From: Paracoccus sp. (in: a-proteobacteria)
GTDB taxonomy: Bacteria; Pseudomonadota; Alphaproteobacteria; Rhodobacterales; Rhodobacteraceae
NCBI RefSeq assembly: GCF_030538495.1
Contig: NZ_JAUNTW010000005.1
Span: forward strand, 124,001-188,000
Reading direction: 5' to 3'
DNA: 64,000 nucleotides
Below are positions 56,657-64,000 of this stretch, piece by piece. Both the position numbers and the translations under genes were made by a program. Under the pieces are notes generated by a model. The model was not told the DNA's origin and did not search any database. It was given only the letters and a program-made list of their open reading frames with translations. Positions within the stretch are counted from its first letter, which is position 1, and the number at the start of each line of letters is the position of its first letter.

Positions 56657-59600
56657 CGCAATGGCAAGATCAGGAACAGGCGCGGCGCGACTGGATGGCC
56701 GAACACAGCCTGTATCGTCAGGACGACGAACATTCATCCTGTGGCGTGGGTCTGGTTGTGAACACGCAAGGCAAGCCCAGCCGTCAGGTCGTGCAGGCCG
56801 GGATTGACGCGCTCAAGGCGATCTGGCACCGCGGCGCGGTTGATGCGGACGGCAAAACCGGCGACGGCGCGGGCATCCATGTGCAAATCCCGGTGCCGTT
56901 TTTCTATGACCAGATCCGGCGCACCGGCCACGAACCCGACAAAACCAAACTGATCGCGGTTGGTCAGGTGTTTCTGCCGCGCACGGATTTTTCCGCGCAG
57001 GAACGCTGCCGCACGATTGTGGAATCCGAAGTGCTGCGGATGGGGCATTACATCTATGGCTGGCGTCATGTGCCGGTCGATGTGTCGGTCTTGGGCGAAA
57101 AGGCGAACGCCACCCGCCCCGAAATCGAACAAATCCTGATCCGCTGTGAAAAAGACATTGATCAGGTTCAGTTTGAACGCGAACTGTATATCATTCGCCG
57201 CCGGATCGAACGCGCCGCGATTGCCGCACAGGTGCCGGGGCTGTATTTCTGTTCGCTGTCCTGCCGGTCGATCATTTACAAAGGCATGATGCTGGCCGAA
57301 CAGGTGGCCGAGTTTTACCCCGACCTGAAAGACGCGCGGTTCGAATCCACCTTTGCGATTTACCATCAGCGGTATTCGACGAACACCTTTCCGCAATGGT
57401 GGCTGGCGCAGCCCTTCCGCATGTTGGCCCATAACGGCGAAATCAACACGCTGAAAGGCAACCTGAACTGGCTGAAAAGCCACGAAATCCGCATGGCCAG
57501 CGGTGCGTTTGGCGATATGGCCGATGACATTAAACCCATCGTCCCCGCCGGGTCATCCGACAGTGCCGCCCTGGACGCCGTGTTCGAAGTGCTGGTCCGG
57601 TCCGGCCGCAACGCGCCGATGACGAAAACCATGCTGGTTCCCGAAAGCTGGTCGAAATCCACCACCGACATGCCGCGCGCCTGGGCGGATATGTATGCCT
57701 ATTGCAACGCCGTGATGGAGCCGTGGGACGGCCCCGCCGCCTTGGCGATGACCGATGGTCGCTGGGTCTGCGGCGGTCTGGATCGCAACGGATTGCGGCC
57801 CATGCGTTATGTTGTGACCGGCGACAACCTGCTGATCGCCGGGTCCGAGGTCGGCATGGTCCCCATCGACGAAGCCAATGTGCGTGAAAAAGGCGCATTG
57901 GGGCCGGGGCAGATGATCGCCGTCGATATGTGGGACGGCAAACTGTATCACGACAGCGAGATTAAGGACTTTTTGGCGTCCAGCCAGCCGTTCGGGGAAT
58001 GGGTGGAAAAGGTCGTGCAGCCGTCCGCCGGGATGGCAAAGCTGCCCGAAACCGCGCTGCATTCGGGCGATGATCTGCGCCGCCGCCAAATCGCCGCCGG
58101 TTACACCATCGAAGAACTGGAACATGTTCTGGCCCCCATGGCCGAAGACGGGAAAGAGGCCCTTGCGTCCATGGGCGACGACACCCCGCAGGCGGTCTTG
58201 TCGCGCCAATACCGCCCGCTGTCGCATTTTTTCCGGCAGAACTTTTCGCAGGTCACGAACCCGCCGATCGACAGCTTGCGCGAAACGCGGGTCATGTCGC
58301 TGAAAACGCGGTTCGGGAACCTGAAAAACGTGCTGGACGAATCCAGCTCGCAGACCGAAATCACCATGCTGGAAAGCCCGTTTCTGGCCAATGGTGAATT
58401 TGACGAATTGATGCGTCTGTTCACCGGGTCCGTGACGCAGCTTGACTGCACCTTTCCCGCCGATGCGGGGGCCGATGCCCTGACCGAAGGGCTGGCCCGC
58501 ATCCGCGCCGAGGCCGAAGATGCCGTCCGGTCCGGCGCCGGTCACATCGTTCTGACCGATCAGGCACAGGGCGCGGATCGCATCGGGATGCCGATGATTC
58601 TGGCGACCAGTGCGGTTCATTCATGGCTGACGCGCAAAGGGCTGCGTACCTTTTGTTCGCTGAATGTGCGGTCGGCGGAATGCATCGACGCGCATTATTT
58701 CGCGGTGCTGCTGGGCTGTGGCGCGACCACGGTCAACGCCTATCTGGCGCAGGACAGCATCGCGGACCGGATCGAACGCGGATTGCTGGATGGCAACCTG
58801 ACCGATGCGATGAACCGTTACCGCGACGCCATCGACGGCGGGCTGTTGAAGATTATGGCGAAAATGGGGATCTCGGTCCTGTCATCCTATCGCGGCGGCC
58901 TGAACTTCGAGGCCGTGGGCCTGTCGCGCGCCATGGTGGCGGAATATTTCCCCGGAATGCACAGCCGCATCAGCGGCATCGGCCTGCACGGGCTGCAATC
59001 GAACCTGCACGCGATTCATCAGCGCGGCTTTGGCGACAACGCCGATCTGCTGCCGGTGGGCGGGTTTTACAAACTGCGCCGGTCGGGCGAAAAACATGCG
59101 TGGGAGGCGAACACCATGCGCCTGTTGCAGACCGCCTGCGACCGCGCATCCTATGACGTGTGGAAACAGTTTTCGGCGGCGATGCGGGCCAATCCGCCGA
59201 TCCATATCCGCGACCTTCTGGACATCAAACCGCTGGGCAAACCCGTTCCGATTGATGAGGTGGAATCCATCACCAGCATCCGCAAACGGTTCGTGACGCC
59301 GGGCATGTCGCTGGGCGCGCTGTCGCCCGAAGCGCATATGACGCTGAACATCGCCATGAACCGCATCGGCGCGAAATCCGACAGCGGCGAGGGCGGGGAA
59401 GACCCCGCGCACAGCCACCCGCTGCCCAATGGCGACAACCCCTGCGCCAAGATCAAGCAGGTCGCCTCGGGTCGCTTTGGCGTGACGGCGGAATATCTGA
59501 ACGCCTGCGAAGAACTGGAAATCAAGGTCGCCCAAGGCGCAAAGCCCGGCGAAGGCGGCCAATTGCCGGGGATGAAGGTCACCGCCCTGATCGCGCGGCT

Positions 59601-61185
59601 GCGCCATTCGACGCCGGGGGTGACGCTGATTTCGCCCCCGCCGCATCACGATATTTACAGCATCGAGGATCTGGCCCAGCTGATCTATGACCTGAAACAG
59701 ATCAATCCGCGCGCCAAAATCACCGTGAAACTGGTCGCGTCATCTGGCGTCGGCACGATTGCGGCGGGCGTGGCCAAGGCCAAGGCAGATGTGATCCTGA
59801 TTTCCGGCCATAACGGCGGGACCGGCGCATCGCCCGCCACCAGCATCAAATTCGCGGGCCTGCCCTGGGAAATGGGCCTGACCGAAGCGCATCAGGTTCT
59901 GGCCATGAACCGCCTGCGCGAACGTGTGACGCTGCGCACCGATGGCGGTTTGCGCACGGGCCGCGACATCGTGATGGCCGCGATGATGGGGGCCGAAGAA
60001 TACGGCATCGGCACCGCCGCCCTGATCGCCATGGGCTGCATCATGGTGCGTCAGTGCCAGTCGAACACCTGCCCTGTGGGCGTCTGCACGCAGGACGAAA
60101 AACTGCGCGCGATGTTCACCGGATCGGCGGATAAGGTCGTCAACCTGATCACCTTCTACGCCCAAGAGGTGCGCGAGATTCTGGCATCCATCGGCGCGCG
60201 GTCGATTGATGAGGTGATCGGGCGCGCGGACCTGTTGACTCAGGTCAGCCGCGGGGCCGCGAATCTGGACGATCTGGACCTGAACCCGCTGCTGATTACC
60301 GTCGATGGCGCGGATAAGATCGTCTATGACCGGTCGAAACCCCGCAACGCCGTGCCGGACACGCTGGACGCGGAAATCGTGCGCGACGCCGAACGGTTCT
60401 TTAGCGCCGGCGAAAAAATGCAGTTGAATTATGCCGTGCGCAACACGCAGCGCACGGTCGGCACCCGCACCAGTTCGCTGATCGTGCAGACCTTTGGGAT
60501 GCGCAATTCGCTGCAACCCGATCACCTGACCGTGCGCCTGACGGGTTCGGCGGGGCAATCCCTTGGCGCATTTGCCGCGCCGGGGCTGAAGATCGAGGTG
60601 TCGGGCGATGCCAATGATTACGTCGGCAAGGGCCTGTCGGGCGGCACCATCGTGGTGCGCCCGCCCATGGCCAGCCCGCTGGAGGCCGCGAAAAACGTCA
60701 TCATCGGCAACACGGTTCTGTATGGCGCAACCGACGGCCATCTGTTTGCGGCGGGCCGCGCGGGCGAACGCTTTGCCGTGCGCAACAGCGGCGCAAATGT
60801 CGTGGTCGAGGGCTGCGGCACCAATGGTTGCGAATATATGACCGGCGGTGTGGCGGTGATTCTGGGCCGGATCGGCGCGAATTTCGGCGCGGGCATGACG
60901 GGGGGGATGGCGTATCTCTATGACCCCGAAGGTGTGGCACGCGATTACATCAACGTCGAAACGCTGGTTCTGTGTCCGGTCACGGTCGATCATTGGGAAA
61001 CGCAGTTGCGCGACCTGATCGAACGGCACCGCGACGAAACCGGATCGCGGCGCGCCGATCAGATCCTGCAAAACTGGGCGGTCGAACGCGGGCATTTCCT
61101 GCAAATCTGCCCGCGTGAAATGCTGCCCCATCTGGCCCATCCGGTGCAGGCGGTCGATGACAGCGCCGCCGTCCCGGCGGAATAA
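56653..61185 (+). CDS. gltB: Glutamate synthase (NADPH) large subunit
   Basis: GltB makes two glutamates from glutamine and 2-oxoglutarate. The 1510-residue protein has an N-terminal class II glutaminase domain whose catalytic Cys30 (HSSCGVGLV) is exposed after removal of a propeptide, a central domain, an FMN domain with LISPPPHHDIYSIEDL and VILISGHNGGTGASP, the [3Fe-4S] cysteines in CIMVRQCQSNTCPVGVC and a C-terminal beta-helix (GLSGGTIVVRPP). Length is normal. A strong terminator follows. Confidence 0.97.
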   Translation: MTQWQDQEQARRDWMAEHSLYRQDDEHSSCGVGLVVNTQGKPSRQVVQAGIDALKAIWHRGAVDADGKTGDGAGIHVQIPVPFFYDQIRRTGHEPDKTKLIAVGQVFLPRTDFSAQERCRTIVESEVLRMGHYIYGWRHVPVDVSVLGEKANATRPEIEQILIRCEKDIDQVQFERELYIIRRRIERAAIAAQVPGLYFCSLSCRSIIYKGMMLAEQVAEFYPDLKDARFESTFAIYHQRYSTNTFPQWWLAQPFRMLAHNGEINTLKGNLNWLKSHEIRMASGAFGDMADDIKPIVPAGSSDSAALDAVFEVLVRSGRNAPMTKTMLVPESWSKSTTDMPRAWADMYAYCNAVMEPWDGPAALAMTDGRWVCGGLDRNGLRPMRYVVTGDNLLIAGSEVGMVPIDEANVREKGALGPGQMIAVDMWDGKLYHDSEIKDFLASSQPFGEWVEKVVQPSAGMAKLPETALHSGDDLRRRQIAAGYTIEELEHVLAPMAEDGKEALASMGDDTPQAVLSRQYRPLSHFFRQNFSQVTNPPIDSLRETRVMSLKTRFGNLKNVLDESSSQTEITMLESPFLANGEFDELMRLFTGSVTQLDCTFPADAGADALTEGLARIRAEAEDAVRSGAGHIVLTDQAQGADRIGMPMILATSAVHSWLTRKGLRTFCSLNVRSAECIDAHYFAVLLGCGATTVNAYLAQDSIADRIERGLLDGNLTDAMNRYRDAIDGGLLKIMAKMGISVLSSYRGGLNFEAVGLSRAMVAEYFPGMHSRISGIGLHGLQSNLHAIHQRGFGDNADLLPVGGFYKLRRSGEKHAWEANTMRLLQTACDRASYDVWKQFSAAMRANPPIHIRDLLDIKPLGKPVPIDEVESITSIRKRFVTPGMSLGALSPEAHMTLNIAMNRIGAKSDSGEGGEDPAHSHPLPNGDNPCAKIKQVASGRFGVTAEYLNACEELEIKVAQGAKPGEGGQLPGMKVTALIARLRHSTPGVTLISPPPHHDIYSIEDLAQLIYDLKQINPRAKITVKLVASSGVGTIAAGVAKAKADVILISGHNGGTGASPATSIKFAGLPWEMGLTEAHQVLAMNRLRERVTLRTDGGLRTGRDIVMAAMMGAEEYGIGTAALIAMGCIMVRQCQSNTCPVGVCTQDEKLRAMFTGSADKVVNLITFYAQEVREILASIGARSIDEVIGRADLLTQVSRGAANLDDLDLNPLLITVDGADKIVYDRSKPRNAVPDTLDAEIVRDAERFFSAGEKMQLNYAVRNTQRTVGTRTSSLIVQTFGMRNSLQPDHLTVRLTGSAGQSLGAFAAPGLKIEVSGDANDYVGKGLSGGTIVVRPPMASPLEAAKNVIIGNTVLYGATDGHLFAAGRAGERFAVRNSGANVVVEGCGTNGCEYMTGGVAVILGRIGANFGAGMTGGMAYLYDPEGVARDYINVETLVLCPVTVDHWETQLRDLIERHRDETGSRRADQILQNWAVERGHFLQICPREMLPHLAHPVQAVDDSAAVPAE

Positions 61186-61192
61186 AGGGGGA

Positions 61193-61220
61193 AACGCCGC
61201 AGGGAAACCTGCGGCGTTTT
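61193..61220 (+). terminator. Rho-independent terminator after gltB
   Basis: AACGCCGCAGG (61193-61203) and CCTGCGGCGTT (61208-61218) form a perfect 11-bp stem with a GAAA tetraloop, followed by T residues. Confidence 0.95.
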
Positions 61221-61304
61221 CATTCGGGGCTGGTGCGTGGGGCTCTGGCGCGCGGGGGCGGGCTGTCCTATGACGGGACAGGTTAATTCACCGCAGGGTG
61301 CCGC

Positions 61305-62558
61305 GTGCTGGGTCTTACGTCTCTTATCCGATTGGGGGTCGATACGCTGCGCCGCGACGGGCTGGCGGTGACGGTCCGATCGACGATGCGTTATCTGGCG
61401 CGCCGGGCGGTGATGCGGGGCAATCGTTACTTTGAACAGGACGCGCGGCATTTCCGCGACATCGACCTGTCGGCCTATGCGCCGTCACGGGGCGGCGATT
61501 TCGATGTGGTGCTGGTCACGGATTTGCGGTTCGCCGGAGGGTCGGGGCAGTCATCCGTTCAGGAACTGGACATACAGGCGCGCCACGGCTTGCGGTCGGG
61601 GGTGTATCACATGGCCTCGCCGCTGATCCCCCATGCGACACGGGTTGCCCCGGCCATGGACGGCCTGCTGCGGCAGACCGGGGTTGAGGTGCTGAACACC
61701 GCACAAACCCCGATCCGCACCAAGCTGCTGATCTTTCGCCACCCCACGATCCTGAATCCCGGCGGCGATGATCTGCCCGCGATCACGGCGGATCATCTGT
61801 GCCTGATCGTCAACCACCCGCCCGTCCAATTCGACCGCATCCAGTATCTGCTGACCGATGCGCGGCGGAAACTGCGCGCCGCCTATGGAGTTCAGCCGCA
61901 GATTCACCCCATCGGCCCGCTGATCCGTGCCGAAATCGACGCTGTGTATGATGGCAGCGTGGATTTGGCGCAGCCCGATTGGGTGAATGTGTTCGACATC
62001 GCCCGTTTTGCCACGCCGCGCCGCGCGCCCGACCCCGCGCGTCCGCTGCGCATCGGCCGCCATTCGCGGATGGACCCGGAAAAATGGCCTGCCGATGCCG
62101 CGACGATCCGTGCGGCCTATCCCGACCGGCCCGATATTTCCGTGCATATTCTGGGCGGCGCCGATGTGCCGGCGCGGATTCTGGGCGGAGTGCCGTCAAA
62201 CTGGACCGTTCACGCCTTTGGCAGCATCGACCCGGCGGATTTTCTGCGCGACATTGACGTGTTCGTGTATTTCCACCATCCCGACTGGATCGAAGCCTTT
62301 GGCCGCGTCATCGTCGAGGCTATGGCCGCCGGGCTGCCCGTCGTGGTGCCGCCGCATTTTGAACCTCTGCTGGGCGAGGCGGGCATTTACTGCGCGCCCG
62401 GTGACGTGGCGGATCAGTTGACGCAGCTGCGCGATCCCGCCTATTACACGCACAAATCGCAGCTGTGCCGGGATATGGCGATGCGCCGGTTCAGCACGCA
62501 GGTTCATATCGACCGGCTGACGACCATCTGTCATCCCCCTTCCGCCCCAGTCAGGTAA
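61305..62558 (+). CDS. GT-B type glycosyltransferase
   Basis: A 417-residue protein starting at a GTG (61305) after an AGGG. The second half has the group-1 glycosyltransferase pattern: IGRHSRMDPEKWPA, ISVHILGGADVPARI and the donor-binding FHHPDWIEAFGRVIVEAMAAG, quoted here as EAFGRVIVEAMAAGLPV. The N-terminal acceptor domain contains DVVLVTDLRFAGGSGQSS. No membrane segment is present. Substrate is unknown; it is 6 bases ahead of a TPR-like gene and the pair may act in surface polysaccharide synthesis. Confidence 0.85.
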   Translation: MLGLTSLIRLGVDTLRRDGLAVTVRSTMRYLARRAVMRGNRYFEQDARHFRDIDLSAYAPSRGGDFDVVLVTDLRFAGGSGQSSVQELDIQARHGLRSGVYHMASPLIPHATRVAPAMDGLLRQTGVEVLNTAQTPIRTKLLIFRHPTILNPGGDDLPAITADHLCLIVNHPPVQFDRIQYLLTDARRKLRAAYGVQPQIHPIGPLIRAEIDAVYDGSVDLAQPDWVNVFDIARFATPRRAPDPARPLRIGRHSRMDPEKWPADAATIRAAYPDRPDISVHILGGADVPARILGGVPSNWTVHAFGSIDPADFLRDIDVFVYFHHPDWIEAFGRVIVEAMAAGLPVVVPPHFEPLLGEAGIYCAPGDVADQLTQLRDPAYYTHKSQLCRDMAMRRFSTQVHIDRLTTICHPPSAPVR

Positions 62559-62564
62559 CGAAAA

Positions 62565-64000
62565 TTGCATCATCGAACGCGGAAAACCCGCAGCACGACC
62601 GGATTGTTCACCAAGGCGATTGATCTGACCCGCACCGTGGGTCTGGGCTATAGCGCGCGGGTGGCGGTGCGGTATCTGGGCAATGCCGCGCTGATCTGGG
62701 CCGAGGCTGGACGCGCCGCCGCGACCGGGCAGGGCGATCTGGCGGGCTATGCGCTGCGCTATCGTCCCGGTTCGGTGTCGGCGGTGACGCGCGACGCGAT
62801 GTTCCGCGCCTGGGTCGATGACCTGATCACGCAAGGGCGGCTGGACCGCGCCGAACAGGGGCTTGAACGTCTGCGCCGCCGCTTTCCGGCCAGCCGCAGT
62901 TTTGCCAAAACCTATGCCCAGTTGGCGGTTGAGCGCGGCGACTGGGCGGATGCGTTGCACCGCTGGCAGGGCGTCGAACAGGCGCGGCCCGATCACCTGC
63001 GCCCGCTGCCCGCGCCATGGGTGCATCGCATTGGTCTGGACCGGGCCTTGGCGCAAACCGATGCGATGACACCGGGGCGCGCGCGCGCTTTGGGGATGCT
63101 GTCGCTGGCCCATGCCCTGCGCAACATCGAAGAAGCGCAGGCCCTGGGGCTGGCGCGCAAAGCGTCCGGGCATTACCGCGATCAGGTGCTGGCTTTGGTG
63201 GTGCGGGTGCTGTCCGCGAATATGCGCAGCAGCGCCGCGATCTGGTGGGCGCAGCGTCTGATCCAGACCAGCCAGACCCCGCGCCGCGATATGCCTTTGC
63301 TGGTGGATGGTTTGATTCTGGCCTCGCGTTTCGATGACTGCGACCGGCTGATGGCGGATTATGCGGCGCGCTATGGCCGCGACACGCTGTGGCTGCGGGC
63401 GATGACCGAAATCGCCTATCGTCGCGGCGATCTGGACGCGATGCGCGCGGTGATGCAGGGCGCGCTTGATGCCAAGCTGGCGCAGTATCACCCCGATGTC
63501 CGGGTGTTGAACTGGCTGTATATGCTGATCCATCTGTATCCAGAACCGGGCCGCGTCTTGCCACCGGACATTCAGGATTTGGCACTGGCGCTGACGGCGC
63601 GGTATGACGGCCCGATGGCTTTTGGCGGGATGCGCGTGCTGCTGCACCCGGATCGCACGCGCAAAACCGCAGATCGCCACGGCGACCAGATCGCGGCGGC
63701 GCGCGCGCAAGGCCGGCCAATGGCCCCCGCCGATCAGGAATTCATGGGCAAAATCGCCCTGCTGCGGCGGGATTGGTCGCGGATGGCTGATCTGGCGGCG
63801 CTGCCTTTGCCCGATATGCCCGACCTGAGCGCCGCTAAACAGGGCTGGTCCATTGCGCGGCAACGCATTGACCTGCATCTGGCGGCGGCGGATGTGGCGG
63901 CTGCCGAGGCTGCCGCCTGCGATTTTCTGGACCGTCTGCAAGCCGCTGGCTTTGATCATTACGGGATGGAGATCGCCTCGGGGCTGGTGTTTCGCCTGCC
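62565..64000 (+). CDS. TPR-like protein, incomplete at the right window edge
   Basis: The frame is open from the TTG at 62565 (after AGGTAACG) to the end of the window, about 478 codons. The product is rich in helices with tetratricopeptide-like spacing, for example GRLDRAEQGLERLRRRFP and ERGDWADALHRWQGVEQARP, in residues 80-140. No catalytic motif is visible so far. It follows the glycosyltransferase within six bases and is probably cotranscribed; such pairs occur in polysaccharide gene sets. C-terminus missing. Confidence 0.75.
   Translation, partial: MHHRTRKTRSTTGLFTKAIDLTRTVGLGYSARVAVRYLGNAALIWAEAGRAAATGQGDLAGYALRYRPGSVSAVTRDAMFRAWVDDLITQGRLDRAEQGLERLRRRFPASRSFAKTYAQLAVERGDWADALHRWQGVEQARPDHLRPLPAPWVHRIGLDRALAQTDAMTPGRARALGMLSLAHALRNIEEAQALGLARKASGHYRDQVLALVVRVLSANMRSSAAIWWAQRLIQTSQTPRRDMPLLVDGLILASRFDDCDRLMADYAARYGRDTLWLRAMTEIAYRRGDLDAMRAVMQGALDAKLAQYHPDVRVLNWLYMLIHLYPEPGRVLPPDIQDLALALTARYDGPMAFGGMRVLLHPDRTRKTADRHGDQIAAARAQGRPMAPADQEFMGKIALLRRDWSRMADLAALPLPDMPDLSAAKQGWSIARQRIDLHLAAADVAAAEAAACDFLDRLQAAGFDHYGMEIASGLVFRL

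Overview
The window looks like a chromosomal segment of an alphaproteobacterium of the Rhodobacteraceae (Paracoccus/Rhodobacter type). It is GC-rich. The gene groupings are typical of that family: rph-rdgB-ridA-hemW divergent from hrcA-grpE, hemN divergent from an FnrL-type regulator, a universal stress protein divergent from ccoNOQP, glutathione-dependent formaldehyde oxidation genes, an aglEFGAK alpha-glucoside operon, and gltD-gltB separated by one small secreted-protein gene. The species is not resolved.

Layout. 1-7201 (minus): a type I-E CRISPR-Cas operon, cas3 | cse1-cse2-cas7e-cas5e-cas6e-cas1. cas1 is cut by the window edge, so cas2 and the array, if present, lie outside. 7273-11966 (minus): an ABC importer with a glycerophosphodiester phosphodiesterase, controlled by a divergent ROK repressor (12034-13194) through two tandem palindromes. 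13199-16388 (minus): rph-rdgB-ridA-hemW-ybaN. 16462-18048: hrcA-grpE. 18049-23565: formaldehyde oxidation (class III alcohol dehydrogenase, ClpP, S-formylglutathione hydrolase, a periplasmic rhodanese), interrupted by two long gene-free tracts (18049-19390 and 21226-22270).

23745-30034 (minus): aglK, aglA, aglG, aglF and aglE for alpha-glucoside import and hydrolysis. 30569-32229: two envelope proteins with repetitive sequence. 32296-32372: tRNA-Arg(CCT). 32484-33503: a LacI-type regulator. 33848-36646: polA. 36677-43487: the low-oxygen block hemN, fnrL, usp and ccoNOQP, with three matches to the FNR/FnrL consensus. 43729-45057: miaB. 45190-52138: small cytosolic genes followed by a probable polyamine catabolism set (class III transaminase, glutamine amidotransferase, PuuA-like ligase, PuuB-like oxidase, with a YhiN-type flavoprotein between). 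52217-52301: tRNA-Leu(CAG). 52484-61185: an NDUFA9-like protein, uppP and gltD-x-gltB. 61305-64000: a glycosyltransferase and a TPR-like protein cut by the right edge.

The coding content is mostly familiar. The best leads are in non-coding DNA and gene edges: a duplicated stem-loop after ccoP whose stems covary around the same loop sequence, the tandem ROK operators, the repeat-bearing gene deserts around the formaldehyde genes, a seven-codon mini-ORF overlapping the ccoN start, a tandem 12-mer inside an inverted repeat upstream of aglE, a three-copy dispersed CAAATATCC element, and a possible micro-membrane protein antisense to the gltD leader. I found no CRISPR array, insertion sequence, integrase or rRNA.
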